A DNA stretch of 64,000 nt from Sulfurivermis fontis (GCF_004001245.1 NZ_AP018724.1:248001-312000); one strand, 5' to 3'. Numbered from the stretch's first letter, positions 9,612 to 17,546 are shown. The notes: generated by a model not told the origin, from the letters alone. Numbers and translations: made by a program.

Positions 9612-9986
9612 ATGGGCAGCGCGGAACTCTGCTTGATCGATGACGTTACAGCGCGTGCCGCCCGGCGCGCGCCGGGGCACGCGGGCGGGGGACAGGAAGA
9701 GAAAACGGCGGCGCACAACGGTGTGCTGATCAAGGGCATCACCAGCGCGGGGCATGTGTTCCGACCCAGCGACTGGGCGCAGCGCATGGCAGCGGCGGCG
9801 ACGGTGAATTGCGGCTATTGCGGCGGCCGCGGCGAGGGACGCTACAATCCCCACGTGCGCGTGCTGTACGTGGACGGTTTGACCTGCCTGTGGGTGGATA
9901 CGGTGTTGCAGGAGATCGATGCGCCGTTGCACATGTTCATCATGCGTTTCGCCAGCGACAACCACCTCAAGGTGGTCGAGGCCTGA
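9612..9986 (+). CDS. DUF3579 family protein
   Basis: A 124-residue protein whose C-terminal 85 residues match the DUF3579 pattern: IKGITSAGHVFRPSDWAQRM, then VRVLYVDGLTCLWVDTVLQE and FASDNHLKVVEA. The family is common in beta- and gammaproteobacteria and has no established function. The first 40 residues are poorly conserved. The ATG at 9612 follows AGAAAGA and was preferred to an upstream in-frame start at 9528. It probably stands alone or follows the sulfite reductase with a 150 bp gap. Confidence 0.7.
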   Translation: MGSAELCLIDDVTARAARRAPGHAGGGQEEKTAAHNGVLIKGITSAGHVFRPSDWAQRMAAAATVNCGYCGGRGEGRYNPHVRVLYVDGLTCLWVDTVLQEIDAPLHMFIMRFASDNHLKVVEA

Positions 9987-10005
9987 AAGCAGACACATGA
10001 GCAAA

Positions 10006-10108
10006 GAGTAACGATACAAGAGAAGGCACGCGCTATGCCCGTAGCGTCTCGGATACAAACGTGCGCGTAGCGCACTCATCCACTTGTATCTTTACGCTTG
10101 TATCTGCC
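10006..10108. repeat. inverted oligomer repeat, GATACAAG family
   Basis: The left arm (10006-10026) reads AGTAACGATACAAGAGAAGGC. The right arm (10083-10108) carries CTTGTATC twice, so the reverse complement gives GATACAAG units. About 55 bp of unrelated sequence separates them. The right arm ends exactly at the stop codon of the leftward gene that follows. It belongs to the same GATAC(G/A)AG group as repeats at 39259-39392 and 40590-40714. Confidence 0.65.
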
Positions 10109-11371
10109 TTATCCCGTAGTGACGCACACGGTGGCGAAGCCGCCGCCGGGCGTGCGGAAGTTGGTGGTCTGGCCGCGGTAGAGGCGGGCGGCGATGAGCT
10201 GGATGGCGCCATCGTAGACGTAGCAGCGCACGTCGGCCTTCAGTTCCACCACCTCGTTGTCCACCACCGCATGGCGCAGCGACGGCGCCACCATCTCCTG
10301 CGCCACGTAATCCGCGTGCAGCAGTTTCTCGAATACCGTGCGGGTCAGCTTGGCGCCCTCGTAGGTGCCGTGGCTGCCGTAGGCCGCCACCGGCTTGAAG
10401 AACAGGCGGCGGCGGTGGCGCCACAGTTCGTCGGCCAACGCCGGGCTGACGCGGCGGGTGGGCGGCACGTGGGCGGTGATCTGCGCGATGTCCGCGGCGT
10501 CGGCGCCGAGCGATGCCAGCCGGGCGGCATCGGACAGCCGCGCCAGGTGGCGCTTGTCGGCGTACAGGGCATGGCTGCGCGGGTGCGGCGTGAGGACGAC
10601 ACGGCCGGTGAGATACGCTTCACGCAGGATGGCGAGGTGCGGCGCCTCCAGATAGAAGTCGGTCAGACGGTTGTAGATGAGGTCGATGGCTGCGCCCTTC
10701 ACGGTGAGGCCGTCGGCGCCGGCCTGCAATTCGCGCGGATCGCAAATCAGCGTTTCTATACCGGCGCGGGCGAACAGCTCGACGAAGCGCAGAAACTCGG
10801 GAAACAGATACTGCTGCGGTGGATTCTCGTCGACGATGGCGATGCGGCGCAGCGGCTGGTCACCGCGTGCCAGACGCCATTCGCGCAAAAAACTGTCGAG
10901 GATCGCCTGCTCCGCCGCGGTTGCCTCCAGTGCCGGTGCGGCACCGTGCAGTTCGCGGCAGCAGGAGTTCTGCGCCGCCAGCAGGGCGGTGCTGATCAGG
11001 GCGCCGCCGGCGTTGCTGTTGATCTCGATGAGTTGCGGTCGCTCGGTGCCCAGATGAAAGTCATAACCGTACAGCACGCCGGGATGGCCCGGATCGAAGG
11101 CGGCACTGGCCGGCGCCTCCGCCAGGGCCTGTGTCCGCCAGTCCGGCAGGGCGGCGACGCGATGGATGGCGGCGATGGTGTCGCGCATGGCGGCAAAGGC
11201 GGCCTGCGGGATATACAGCGGCGCCGCCGCCTGGCGCGGATAGGTCTCGTCCACCTGCAACGACTGCTGCGGGCAGAGACAGAAACGGTTCAGCCGCGCG
11301 GCGCTGTGCACGGTGGCCTCGCCGGCGTCGTCGGTGAAGGACGGGGCGGATGTGTTGGACGGGGCGGTCAT
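10109..11371 (-). CDS. ATP-grasp-like protein of unknown function
   Basis: A 420-residue cytoplasmic protein. PQLIEINSNAGG near residue 120 and LFFKPVAAYGSHGTYEG near residue 330, followed by ELKADVRCYVYDG, look like nucleotide- and metal-binding elements of the ATP-grasp superfamily, as in glutathione-synthase-like ligases. The substrate is unknown. The ATG at 11371 (MTAPSNTS) was chosen over a GTG at 11383. It has no obvious operon partner: arsM lies upstream with a 90 bp gap, on the same strand. The ligase role is an inference from weak motif similarity. Confidence 0.6.
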   Translation of the reverse strand: MTAPSNTSAPSFTDDAGEATVHSAARLNRFCLCPQQSLQVDETYPRQAAAPLYIPQAAFAAMRDTIAAIHRVAALPDWRTQALAEAPASAAFDPGHPGVLYGYDFHLGTERPQLIEINSNAGGALISTALLAAQNSCCRELHGAAPALEATAAEQAILDSFLREWRLARGDQPLRRIAIVDENPPQQYLFPEFLRFVELFARAGIETLICDPRELQAGADGLTVKGAAIDLIYNRLTDFYLEAPHLAILREAYLTGRVVLTPHPRSHALYADKRHLARLSDAARLASLGADAADIAQITAHVPPTRRVSPALADELWRHRRRLFFKPVAAYGSHGTYEGAKLTRTVFEKLLHADYVAQEMVAPSLRHAVVDNEVVELKADVRCYVYDGAIQLIAARLYRGQTTNFRTPGGGFATVCVTTG

Positions 11372-11461
11372 CGGATTAACCACGGCAAGGGAACGCCACG
11401 GCGGATGCCGGGCTGCAATAGCTTAGCGCACGGCGCGCGTGGTGTCCCTCGCTGTGCCGGC

Positions 11462-12265
11462 TTACAGGGGCGTCTTGTGCCCCGGCTTACGGGCCTCGAT
11501 GGTGGCGGAGATGACGTAGTCCTCGATGCCGCGTCCCGGCGCCCAGGTACGGATGAACTCGCGGCTTTCATCCTTGGGCCGGATGGCGATTGCGCCGAAC
11601 CCCGCATCGCGCATCATCGCCTCCAGCGCGTCGATGGTCGAGGCGCCGGCCATGCAGCCGGTGTAGAGGGCGAGGTCCTGGCGCGCCTCGGGCGGCAGTT
11701 CGGCGCTGGCAACGATGTCGGAGATGGCGAGCCGTCCGCCCGGCTTGAGCACGCGGAAGGCCTCGGCAAAGACGCGCGCCTTTTCCGGCGACAGGTTGAT
11801 GACGCAGTTGGAGATGATCACGTCGACGCTGCTATCGTCCACCGGCAGCTGCTCGATGTGGCCGCTGCGGAACTCCACGTTGGCGTAGCCGCCCTTCTGT
11901 GCATTGGCGCGCGCCTTGGCGATCATCTCGGGCGTCATGTCGACGCCGATCACCTTGCCCTGTTCGCCCACCGCGCGTGCGGCGAGAAAGGCGTCGAAGC
12001 CGGCGCCGCTGCCGAGGTCCAGCACCGTCTCGCCGGGTTGCAGCGCGGCGATGGCTTGCGGGTTGCCGCAGCCCAGGCCGAGGTTGGCGCCGGCGGGAAC
12101 GACGCTCACATCTTCGGTCGAATAGCCGAGCCCCTGTGATACCGCGGAGGCCGGTGCCGGTGCGCAGCAATCGCCGCTGCGGCAGCCGCCGCCGCCCTGC
12201 AACGCCACCTGGGCGTAGCTTTCGCGCACGGCGGCGCGGATGTCATCGTGCTTGTCCGGGTTCAT
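11462..12265 (-). CDS. arsM: arsenite S-adenosylmethionine methyltransferase
   Basis: Methylates As(III) to volatile or less toxic species. About 267 residues with the SAM motif VLDLGSGAGFDAFLAAR and the three conserved arsenic-binding cysteine regions: GCRSGDCC near the N-terminus, SNCVINLSPEK and YTGCMAGAS. The ATG at 12265 was chosen because AGGAG sits 6 nt upstream; an earlier frame start at 12361 adds an implausible 32-residue extension. It lies well apart from the main arsenic island at 28-39 kb. Confidence 0.9.
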   Translation of the reverse strand: MNPDKHDDIRAAVRESYAQVALQGGGGCRSGDCCAPAPASAVSQGLGYSTEDVSVVPAGANLGLGCGNPQAIAALQPGETVLDLGSGAGFDAFLAARAVGEQGKVIGVDMTPEMIAKARANAQKGGYANVEFRSGHIEQLPVDDSSVDVIISNCVINLSPEKARVFAEAFRVLKPGGRLAISDIVASAELPPEARQDLALYTGCMAGASTIDALEAMMRDAGFGAIAIRPKDESREFIRTWAPGRGIEDYVISATIEARKPGHKTPL

Positions 12266-12380
12266 GGTCATCTCCTGGGTAGTGGGTGTCCCATGGTTAA
12301 ACGGACGTGGTGTGCAAAAGACGCAGAAATGTTTTTTGCCCGGACGCCGGTGCCGCGCCACGCAGCCGGCAACGGACTCC

Positions 12381-12683
12381 TCAGCGTTGCTGACCGGGGG
12401 ACCGGCGTTGCAGTGCCTCGTTCATTTCCGCTTCGCTGATGCGCCCGTCATGGTCGCTGTCGATCTCGTCGAAGCCGAGCACGCGCGGTGCATTGCGCAG
12501 CTGCCGTCCCGCGGCGGCGCGCTCCGCCTGGCGGCGCGCACGGAAGGCATCGAACTCCGCGCGGCTGATGTAGCCGTCGCCGTCGGTGTCATGGACCGAA
12601 AACGGCGGCGGCGTGTCGGCGGCAAACGGTGCCGTCACCGGCAGCAGGGCAAACAGCAACAGCGCAATGATGCGGCCACTCAT
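12381..12683 (-). CDS. secreted EF-hand protein
   Basis: A 100-residue protein with an N-terminal signal peptide (MSGRIIALLLFALLPVTAPFAA) and two EF-hand calcium loops, DTDGDGYISRAEF and DSDHDGRISEAEM. Its ATG overlaps the stop of the hydrogenase-like gene, so the two are co-translated. Periplasmic calcium binding is supported by the loops; a role as a partner of the upstream redox protein is inferred from the overlap. Confidence 0.8.
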   Translation of the reverse strand: MSGRIIALLLFALLPVTAPFAADTPPPFSVHDTDGDGYISRAEFDAFRARRQAERAAAGRQLRNAPRVLGFDEIDSDHDGRISEAEMNEALQRRSPGQQR

Positions 12684-13828
12684 GGCTTGGCCTCCTTCAG
12701 GTACTCGGTCAGTGCGGCGAGATCGTCCTCGCCGAGTTTGAAGCGATGGGCGCGCACGCTGTTGCCGCGCAGTAGCTCCGCCACCTGATCGGGCAGGGTG
12801 CGCAGGCGCGTGGGGTCGGCGTCGTGGCAATACACGCAGTTGCCCTCGTACAGGGCGCGTCCCTGCTCGGCGCGGGTGGCGCCGCTGGCGGCGGGTGTGG
12901 GCTGGGCGTAGAAGCTGCCGTGATCCCAGAAGCCCGGTTCGGCGCAGCCGAGACAGGGATGGCCGGATTCGATGGGGGTACTGGTGCCGCCGTTCCACTT
13001 GCGCGTGGCGCAGGCGTTGTAGGTGGTGATGCCCTTGCAGCCCAGTTCGTACAGGCACCAGCCGGCGCGCGCGCCCTCGTCGTCGAACTGCTTGGCGAAG
13101 CGGCCCGCCTCGTAGTGGCCGCGACGCGAGCAGCGTTCGTGCACCGTCTCGCCGTACAGCGCCAGCGGCCGCGCGCGATCGTCCAGCTCGGGCAGGTGGC
13201 CGAAGGCGACCCGATGGGCGAGCACGGCGCTGATCACCTCCGGCACCGGCGGGCAGCCGGGCAGGTTCACCAGCGGCCGCAGCGGCACCTTGCCCTGCGC
13301 CATCAGGTCGGCCACGCCCATGGCGCCGGTGGGATTGGGCGCGGCGGCGGGCAGGCCGCCGAAGGCCGCGCAGGTTCCCACCGCCACCACCGCCTCGGCC
13401 GCCTCCAGGCAGCGGCCGAGCAGGCTCAGGTTGCTCTCGCCGGCGATGGTGGAACAGGCGCCGTGCAACGCCGTCGGCACCGAACCGTCGACCACCAGCA
13501 GCAGGCGTCCGGCGTGTTCTTTCAGAGTGCGCTCGCGCGCGGCCTCCGCCGCCGCACCGGCGGCGGCCTGCAGGGTGTGGTGATAGTCGAGGGAGATGAT
13601 CTCGAACAGCAGCCGTTCCAGGGACGGCGCCTCGCTGCGGGTGAGCGCTTCGGTGCAGCCGGTGCATTCCTGGAACGACAGCCACACCAGCGGCAGGCGC
13701 GGCGTGCGCGCCAGGGCGGCGGCCATCAGCCGGGCGGCGCCCGGCGGCAGCGCCAGCAGGGCGGCGGCCTGGGCGCAAAATTTCAGAAAGGCACGGCGGC
13801 TCAGGCGGGGTGTGCGAGGCGAGGCCAT
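12680..13828 (-). CDS. [NiFe]-hydrogenase small subunit with C-terminal cytochrome c motif, orphan
   Basis: A 382-residue protein starting at an ATG preceded by AGGAGG. It has a Tat signal (LSRRAFLKF), then the small-subunit signatures ECTGCTEAL, VGTCAAFGG and LPGCPP (proximal [4Fe-4S] ligands), HERC plus later cysteines GWCLYELGC, NAC and CLGC (distal and medial clusters). After residue 300 a short domain with CVYCH provides a c-type haem site. All expected cluster ligands are present. No large subunit or maturation gene lies nearby, which is unusual; it may pair with a distant subunit or act as an electron-transfer protein. Confidence 0.85.
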   Translation of the reverse strand: MASPRTPRLSRRAFLKFCAQAAALLALPPGAARLMAAALARTPRLPLVWLSFQECTGCTEALTRSEAPSLERLLFEIISLDYHHTLQAAAGAAAEAARERTLKEHAGRLLLVVDGSVPTALHGACSTIAGESNLSLLGRCLEAAEAVVAVGTCAAFGGLPAAAPNPTGAMGVADLMAQGKVPLRPLVNLPGCPPVPEVISAVLAHRVAFGHLPELDDRARPLALYGETVHERCSRRGHYEAGRFAKQFDDEGARAGWCLYELGCKGITTYNACATRKWNGGTSTPIESGHPCLGCAEPGFWDHGSFYAQPTPAASGATRAEQGRALYEGNCVYCHDADPTRLRTLPDQVAELLRGNSVRAHRFKLGEDDLAALTEYLKEAKP

Positions 13829-13868
13829 CTTAACCTCCTGTGCCGGGGTAGGCGGCGCCGGCAGGAGC

Positions 13869-13889
13869 CTACAGTGTATGCCACTGTAG
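13869..13889. other. inverted repeat upstream of hydrogenase-like gene
   Basis: CTACAGTG, loop TATGC, CACTGTAG: a perfect 8-bp inverted repeat about 40 bp before the start of the leftward hydrogenase-like gene. No T-tract follows on either strand, so an operator or leader hairpin is more likely than a terminator. Unproven. Confidence 0.35.
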
Positions 13890-14091
13890 CGGCACAGGTC
13901 GCGTGTTCCCAGGCGTCGATTTGCCCGGTGCGCGCTAGCCCGCTGGATAGGTGTCACCCGGATGGTAGATAACACCGTCTGCTTCGACGGTGATCGCGCT
14001 GACATCCTCCCGGCTGGAGTGCAGAAGCTTGGTTCATGGGTTGATCTCGCCTGCGGAACCGGCAGCCCCATGTTGTGCAGGGTGGAGCGGA

Positions 14092-14268
14092 TCAGGCGGT
14101 GAGCTTTCTGGTCAGAGGTATGGTCAGCCATGACTCGATCTGCCAACGGGTCGGAATGCCTCCGCTATAGACCAGCACGCCGTCCACGATGACAGCGGGA
14201 ACGGTAAGGATGCGACAGGCCGCCATGCGGGCAGGGGCGTCCACTCTCTCCACATGGATGGTGAGTTT
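14092..14268 (-). pseudogene. 5'-truncated thioredoxin-like protein remnant
   Basis: An open frame on the minus strand, bounded upstream by an in-frame TGA, that reads CRILTVPAVIVDGVLVYSGG and then IPTRWQIESWL before a TGA at 14092-14094. This matches the C-terminal half of the small thioredoxin-like proteins at 28488-28733 and 33292-33522 (STPGVVIDGKVVHAGGVP). The N-terminal half with the CxxC motif is not present. It lies in the 600 bp gap between the hydrogenase-like and sulfurtransferase genes. Confidence 0.5.
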
Positions 14269-14344
14269 TCAATTCAGTCAGATATTGACCTTCTCCAGGC
14301 GCCCGCGCCACCAACGGAACATTGTCGCCAGTGGTTAAAAAAGA

Positions 14345-14364
14345 GGCCACCCCGGAGGGTGGCC
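14345..14364 (-). terminator. Rho-independent terminator of the sulfurtransferase gene
   Basis: GGCCACCC, loop, GGGTGGCC: an 8-bp perfect stem with a 4-nt loop, followed on the minus strand by TCTTTTTTAA. It lies about 95 bp after the stop of the leftward sulfurtransferase gene. Confidence 0.88.
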
Positions 14365-14457
14365 ATAAATGGTGCGGAAAACGGTCAGACCGGGAAGGGT
14401 TGGACTGACCGCAGGAGGGGGTCCGAGGATCCTTCCACACCAGTTCCCACAAAAAAC

Positions 14458-15402
14458 TCAGTTGCCGGTGATGGAAACCACGCGCTTGTTGCGCGCGGGA
14501 TCCTTGGTCCAGGCGTGCATGGAGCCGTCGTAGACCGCCACCTTTTTGTTGCCGAGGATTTCGGACAGCACGAACCAGTGGCCGGTGCTCAGGTGGCCGC
14601 TGTCGCAGTAGGTGATGGTCGGCTTGTCCAGCGCCACGCCCTTGGCCTTGGCCACCGCCTTCAATGTCGCGGCGTCGTGGAACGGCGCGGACTTGCCGCC
14701 GTTCTTGGCGTCCACCACCAGCATGTAGGGCTGCAGATTGATGGCGCCGTCGATGTGGCCCTTGGCGGAGACGTAGGTGCGGTGGCCGAGGCCGAGGAAC
14801 TGCGCTTCGTCGCGGCCGTCGATGATCTGGGTGTCGCCGCGGTTCAAGGCGTCGACGACGTCCTTGGTGGTGGCGAGCAGTTCGCGGCGCTCGGCGCGGG
14901 CGGTGAAATTGCCTTTGCCGGGGTTGCGGGCGTTGGGCACCAGCTGGCGCTTTTCGTTGGCCCATTTGGCGGCGCCGCCGTCGAGCAGGGCCATGTTGTC
15001 ATGGCCGTAATATTTGAGAGTCCAGTAGACGCGGGTACCCCAGGTCACTTCGCCGGAATCGGTCCCCGGAGTGACGATGACCACGGCGCTGTCGTTGCTG
15101 ACGCCGCGCTCCTGCATCAGCTTCTCGAAGTCGGCCTTGGAGGGCAGCAGGTCGTCGTGCACCTCGCCGTCCTTGTCGGTCTGATTCTTCACGCGCACCT
15201 GCTTCCACGGCAGCTGCACCGCGCCGGGAATGTACTGCATGCCGTCGTGGCTGCTGCGCACATCGAGGATCACCACGTTCTGCAGGTTGTTCTGCAGCCA
15301 GTCGGTGCTGACCAGCGGGCCAGGGACTTTGGCCGCATGGGCCGCCGAGACGGCGCCGAGCAGCAGCGCCGCTACGGACAACAGTCGTTTCATCGTATTC
15401 AT
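14458..15402 (-). CDS. periplasmic thiosulfate sulfurtransferase (rhodanese)
   Basis: A 314-residue exported protein with a signal peptide (KRLLSVAALLLGAVSAAHA) and two rhodanese domains: an N-terminal one with VVILDVRSS and no catalytic Cys, and a C-terminal one with the active-site loop CDSGHLST near residue 268. It transfers sulfane sulfur from thiosulfate or a similar donor to a thiophilic acceptor. The ATG at 15402 follows GAGAGGAG. It is divergent from the sulfur-relay operon and has its own near-consensus sigma-54 promoter at 15475-15489. Confidence 0.88.
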   Translation of the reverse strand: MNTMKRLLSVAALLLGAVSAAHAAKVPGPLVSTDWLQNNLQNVVILDVRSSHDGMQYIPGAVQLPWKQVRVKNQTDKDGEVHDDLLPSKADFEKLMQERGVSNDSAVVIVTPGTDSGEVTWGTRVYWTLKYYGHDNMALLDGGAAKWANEKRQLVPNARNPGKGNFTARAERRELLATTKDVVDALNRGDTQIIDGRDEAQFLGLGHRTYVSAKGHIDGAINLQPYMLVVDAKNGGKSAPFHDAATLKAVAKAKGVALDKPTITYCDSGHLSTGHWFVLSEILGNKKVAVYDGSMHAWTKDPARNKRVVSITGN

Positions 15403-15474
15403 ATCGACTCCTCTCTCGTGATTTTGATTTGTTCAGACGGCGCGGTGGGGCGCGATATCTGGCAAATGTCATTC

Positions 15475-15489
15475 GCAAGCATCGTGCCA
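15475..15489 (-). promoter_or_regulatory. sigma-54 promoter of the sulfurtransferase gene
   Basis: Read leftward, the sequence is TGGCACGATGCTTGC: GG and GC are separated by exactly 10 bases and both boxes (TGGCAC, TTGC) match the -24/-12 consensus. The predicted start near 15464 leaves about a 60-nt leader before the ATG at 15402. A gene for a sigma-54-dependent activator lies 5 kb away at 20568-21920. Confidence 0.75.
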
Positions 15490-15500
15490 CTGTCGCGTGT

Positions 15501-15524
15501 GCCTGCGCCGCTAGCGGCGCAGGC
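15501..15524. promoter_or_regulatory. perfect 24-bp palindrome between divergent promoters
   Basis: An uninterrupted palindrome whose half is GCCTGCGCCGCT. It has no T-tract. It lies between two divergent sigma-54 promoters, 12 bp upstream of the leftward one. It could be an operator or enhancer, or a hairpin insulating the two units; function is inferred only from position. Confidence 0.5.
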
Positions 15525-15592
15525 CATGTAAAGCAAGGAGTTAGCGTGCGTGCATGCGATGCCCGAGGCCGTGCGTAGGCGGTGTTGATCCG

Positions 15593-15605
15593 TGGCAATG
15601 TGCCA
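15593..15605. promoter_or_regulatory. candidate enhancer dyad
   Basis: TGGCA-ATG-TGCCA, a 5-3-5 inverted repeat roughly midway between the two divergent sigma-54 promoters, about 110-125 bp from each -24/-12 box. That distance is usual for NtrC-type activator sites. The repeat is short, so this is a guess to be tested rather than a firm site. Confidence 0.3.
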
Positions 15606-15715
15606 GAGTCTGGCGATTTGCAACGGTCTTGCAGGCGGGCGCCGCGCTGGAGCGGGCAGTACAAAACCGACGCAGGTTGCTGTGTGGACGGAAGTTTTTG
15701 CCTGGACAGAGAAAC

Positions 15716-15731
15716 TGGCACCTGCTTTGCA
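15716..15731 (+). promoter_or_regulatory. sigma-54 promoter of the sulfur-relay operon
   Basis: TGGCACCTGCTTTGCA matches the -24/-12 consensus, with GG and GC 10 bases apart. The predicted transcript starts near 15743, about 47 nt before the ATG at 15790. It points into the eleven-gene operon ending at 20298. Confidence 0.8.
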
Positions 15732-15789
15732 CTTGACTGGCTGTATACGGAGCAAAGAACTCCGGACACACGCCAACCACGGAGACCCC

Positions 15790-16281
15790 ATGGAACTGTT
15801 CAAGAAGACCATCGATCCCGTCACCGCCCTGATCCTCATCGGCATCGCCAACGTGTTCATGTTTCTCGTCGTCGGTGCATGGACCGTGGGCGGCGGTGAA
15901 ACCATGATGACCGGCCTGATGGCGCAGGCGGTGCTGGGCGAGCAACTCAACCGCGTGCCGTTCTGGGAGCTGGTGTTCCAGCCCTTCATCGGCGACTGGC
16001 GCATGTATCTGAGCCTCGGCATGCTGAGCGGCGCCTTCATCGCGGCGGTGTTGTCCAAGGAGTTCTATCTGCGCCTGCCGCGCAGCCTGTCGGAGTGGGT
16101 GATGATCACCGTCGGCGGCCTGCTCATGGGCATCGGCATCCGTCTCGCCTTCGTCTGCAACGTCAGCACCTTCTTCGGCCTGTCCAACCAGATGAACCTG
16201 GGCGGCTATCTGGCCATCTCCGGCATCATCGCCGGCTGCTACGTCGGTTCCATGATCTACAAGCGCATCCTGGAGGGTTGA
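15790..16281 (+). CDS. YeeE/YedE-family sulfur transport protein, half 1
   Basis: A 163-residue membrane protein with about four hydrophobic segments and the family cysteine in FVCNVSTFFGLSN. YeeE/YedE (TsuA-like) proteins import thiosulfate or sulfane sulfur through conserved cysteines. Here the transporter is split into two proteins, this one and the next, separated by 1 bp. The ATG at 15790 was chosen for its position after GGAGACCCC; the frame is open further upstream, across the promoter. It is the first gene of the relay operon. Confidence 0.82.
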   Translation: MELFKKTIDPVTALILIGIANVFMFLVVGAWTVGGGETMMTGLMAQAVLGEQLNRVPFWELVFQPFIGDWRMYLSLGMLSGAFIAAVLSKEFYLRLPRSLSEWVMITVGGLLMGIGIRLAFVCNVSTFFGLSNQMNLGGYLAISGIIAGCYVGSMIYKRILEG

Positions 16282-16282
16282 G

Positions 16283-16879
16283 ATGAGTATCGTCGGGCAA
16301 TGTCTGGTCGGATTTCTGTTCGGCGCCATCGTCGGCGTGCTGGTGCAGCGCTCGCGCTTCTGCAACGTGGCGGCGCTGCGTGATGCCATGCTGTTCAAGA
16401 GCTATCGCAACACCAAGGCCCTGCTCGCCGGCATGATGGTGATGACCCTGGGGTTCACCCTGTTCATGAGCTTCGGCGACGGCAAGCCGCTGCGCTTCGA
16501 CGTCGGCCTCAACACCCTCATCGGCCTGTTCATCTTCGGCGTCGGCATGGTGCTGGCCGGCGCCTGCACCGTGTCCACCTGGGTCAAGGCGGGCGAGGGC
16601 AACGTCGGCGCAGTGTGGGCGCTGCTGTTCACCTTCATCGGCATGTTCCTGTTCTCGCTGGTGTGGTCCTTCACCTATTGGCCGCCGGCGCCTTCCACCA
16701 TGACCGGCGAGCCCAACCTGGCCGGCCTGCAACTGGGGCTGTCCAATGCGGCCACGCTACAGGAGAAATTCGGCGTGCCGGCCATCGTGTTCGGTCTCAT
16801 CCAGGCCGGCGTGCTCTACGCGATCTACCGTGCCGTGCTGCGCAAGGAGCGGCAGGTGGCGGCGGAACGCGGCGGCTGA
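16283..16879 (+). CDS. YeeE/YedE-family sulfur transport protein, half 2
   Basis: A 198-residue membrane protein with about five hydrophobic segments. It carries RSRFCNVAALRD near residue 25 and AGACTVSTWVKAGEGN near residue 92, the cysteine-containing loops typical of YeeE/YedE proteins. With the preceding gene it probably forms one transporter. Substrate (thiosulfate, sulfane sulfur) is inferred from the family and from the TusA-like gene that follows. Confidence 0.85.
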   Translation: MSIVGQCLVGFLFGAIVGVLVQRSRFCNVAALRDAMLFKSYRNTKALLAGMMVMTLGFTLFMSFGDGKPLRFDVGLNTLIGLFIFGVGMVLAGACTVSTWVKAGEGNVGAVWALLFTFIGMFLFSLVWSFTYWPPAPSTMTGEPNLAGLQLGLSNAATLQEKFGVPAIVFGLIQAGVLYAIYRAVLRKERQVAAERGG

Positions 16880-16980
16880 GCCGGCAGCGGTTGCAGCGCG
16901 CATACGATTCATTCCTGCGCACGGGCACACGACAGATTTCTAACCGCTCGATACATCGAGCCCTGATTGGAGAAATGCAC

Positions 16981-17286
16981 ATGGGACTTTTCGGCAAGAA
17001 GAAAGAGCCGGCCGCGGTCGAGGCCGGCGGTTCGGTGACCCTGGCGGACGGCAGCACCCACGAGGTGGGCCGCGTGGTGGATGCGGTGGGCGACTCCTGC
17101 CCGCGTCCGCAGCTCAAGACCAAGAAGGCGCTGGCGGATGCCGCCCCGGGTACCGTGGTCGAGGTGCGCATCGACAACCCCACCTCGATGGAGGCGATCC
17201 CGCCGATGATGCCGGAGGTGGGCGGCACCCATCTCGGCACGGTCAAGGCCGAGCGCTACTGGCGCGTCATCGTGCGCAAGAACTGA
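16981..17286 (+). CDS. TusA-like sulfur carrier protein
   Basis: A 101-residue cytoplasmic protein. Residues 28-101 form a TusA/SirA fold with the Cys-Pro-x-Pro signature SCPRPQLKTKKAL (Cys40) that carries a persulfide. An N-terminal extension MGLFGKKKEPAAVEAGG, which is charged and then flexible, is not usual for TusA. ATG 16981 lies 8 nt after GGAG; an in-frame ATG at 16975 is too close to it. Positioned after the two transporter genes, it would accept imported sulfur on the cytoplasmic face. Confidence 0.88.
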   Translation: MGLFGKKKEPAAVEAGGSVTLADGSTHEVGRVVDAVGDSCPRPQLKTKKALADAAPGTVVEVRIDNPTSMEAIPPMMPEVGGTHLGTVKAERYWRVIVRKN

Positions 17287-17296
17287 GGACGGCGCG

Positions 17297-17533
17297 ATGA
17301 CTTCCGGCCAATGGCAACTGGGCGTGTTTTCGGCACTGGTGGGAATCACTGCCCTCGCAACCCTGGTCTATGTGCTGGTCGCAGGCCCCGACTATCTCGC
17401 CTACTCGCGCGATGGCGTGCCGCATCTGACGCCCAAGGTGGCGCATCCGCAAACCGGCGAGGCGCTGGAGATGGGCATGCTGATCAAGCACTACAAGGGC
17501 GAGTTGGAAAACGGCGCCAAGGTCTATTACTGA
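17297..17533 (+). CDS. small membrane-anchored protein of unknown function
   Basis: A 78-residue protein with one hydrophobic segment (about residues 9-30) and a hydrophilic C-terminal part rich in charged residues (HYKGELENGAKVYY). No family was recognised. It follows the TusA-like gene by 10 bp and is followed by two more small membrane proteins, so it is probably a subunit of the same membrane complex. Confidence 0.6.
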   Translation: MTSGQWQLGVFSALVGITALATLVYVLVAGPDYLAYSRDGVPHLTPKVAHPQTGEALEMGMLIKHYKGELENGAKVYY

Positions 17534-17546
17534 CGGAGGCACGGTG

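Noticed and set aside
10061-12139. A 692-codon open frame on the plus strand across the ATP-grasp-like and arsM genes
   Set aside because: It lies antisense to two supported genes and shows only low-complexity Gly/Ala/Arg composition.
14165-14965. A 266-codon leftward open frame overlapping the sulfurtransferase gene
   Set aside because: It is an alternative frame of the rhodanese gene, Arg/Pro-rich, and crosses that gene's terminator.
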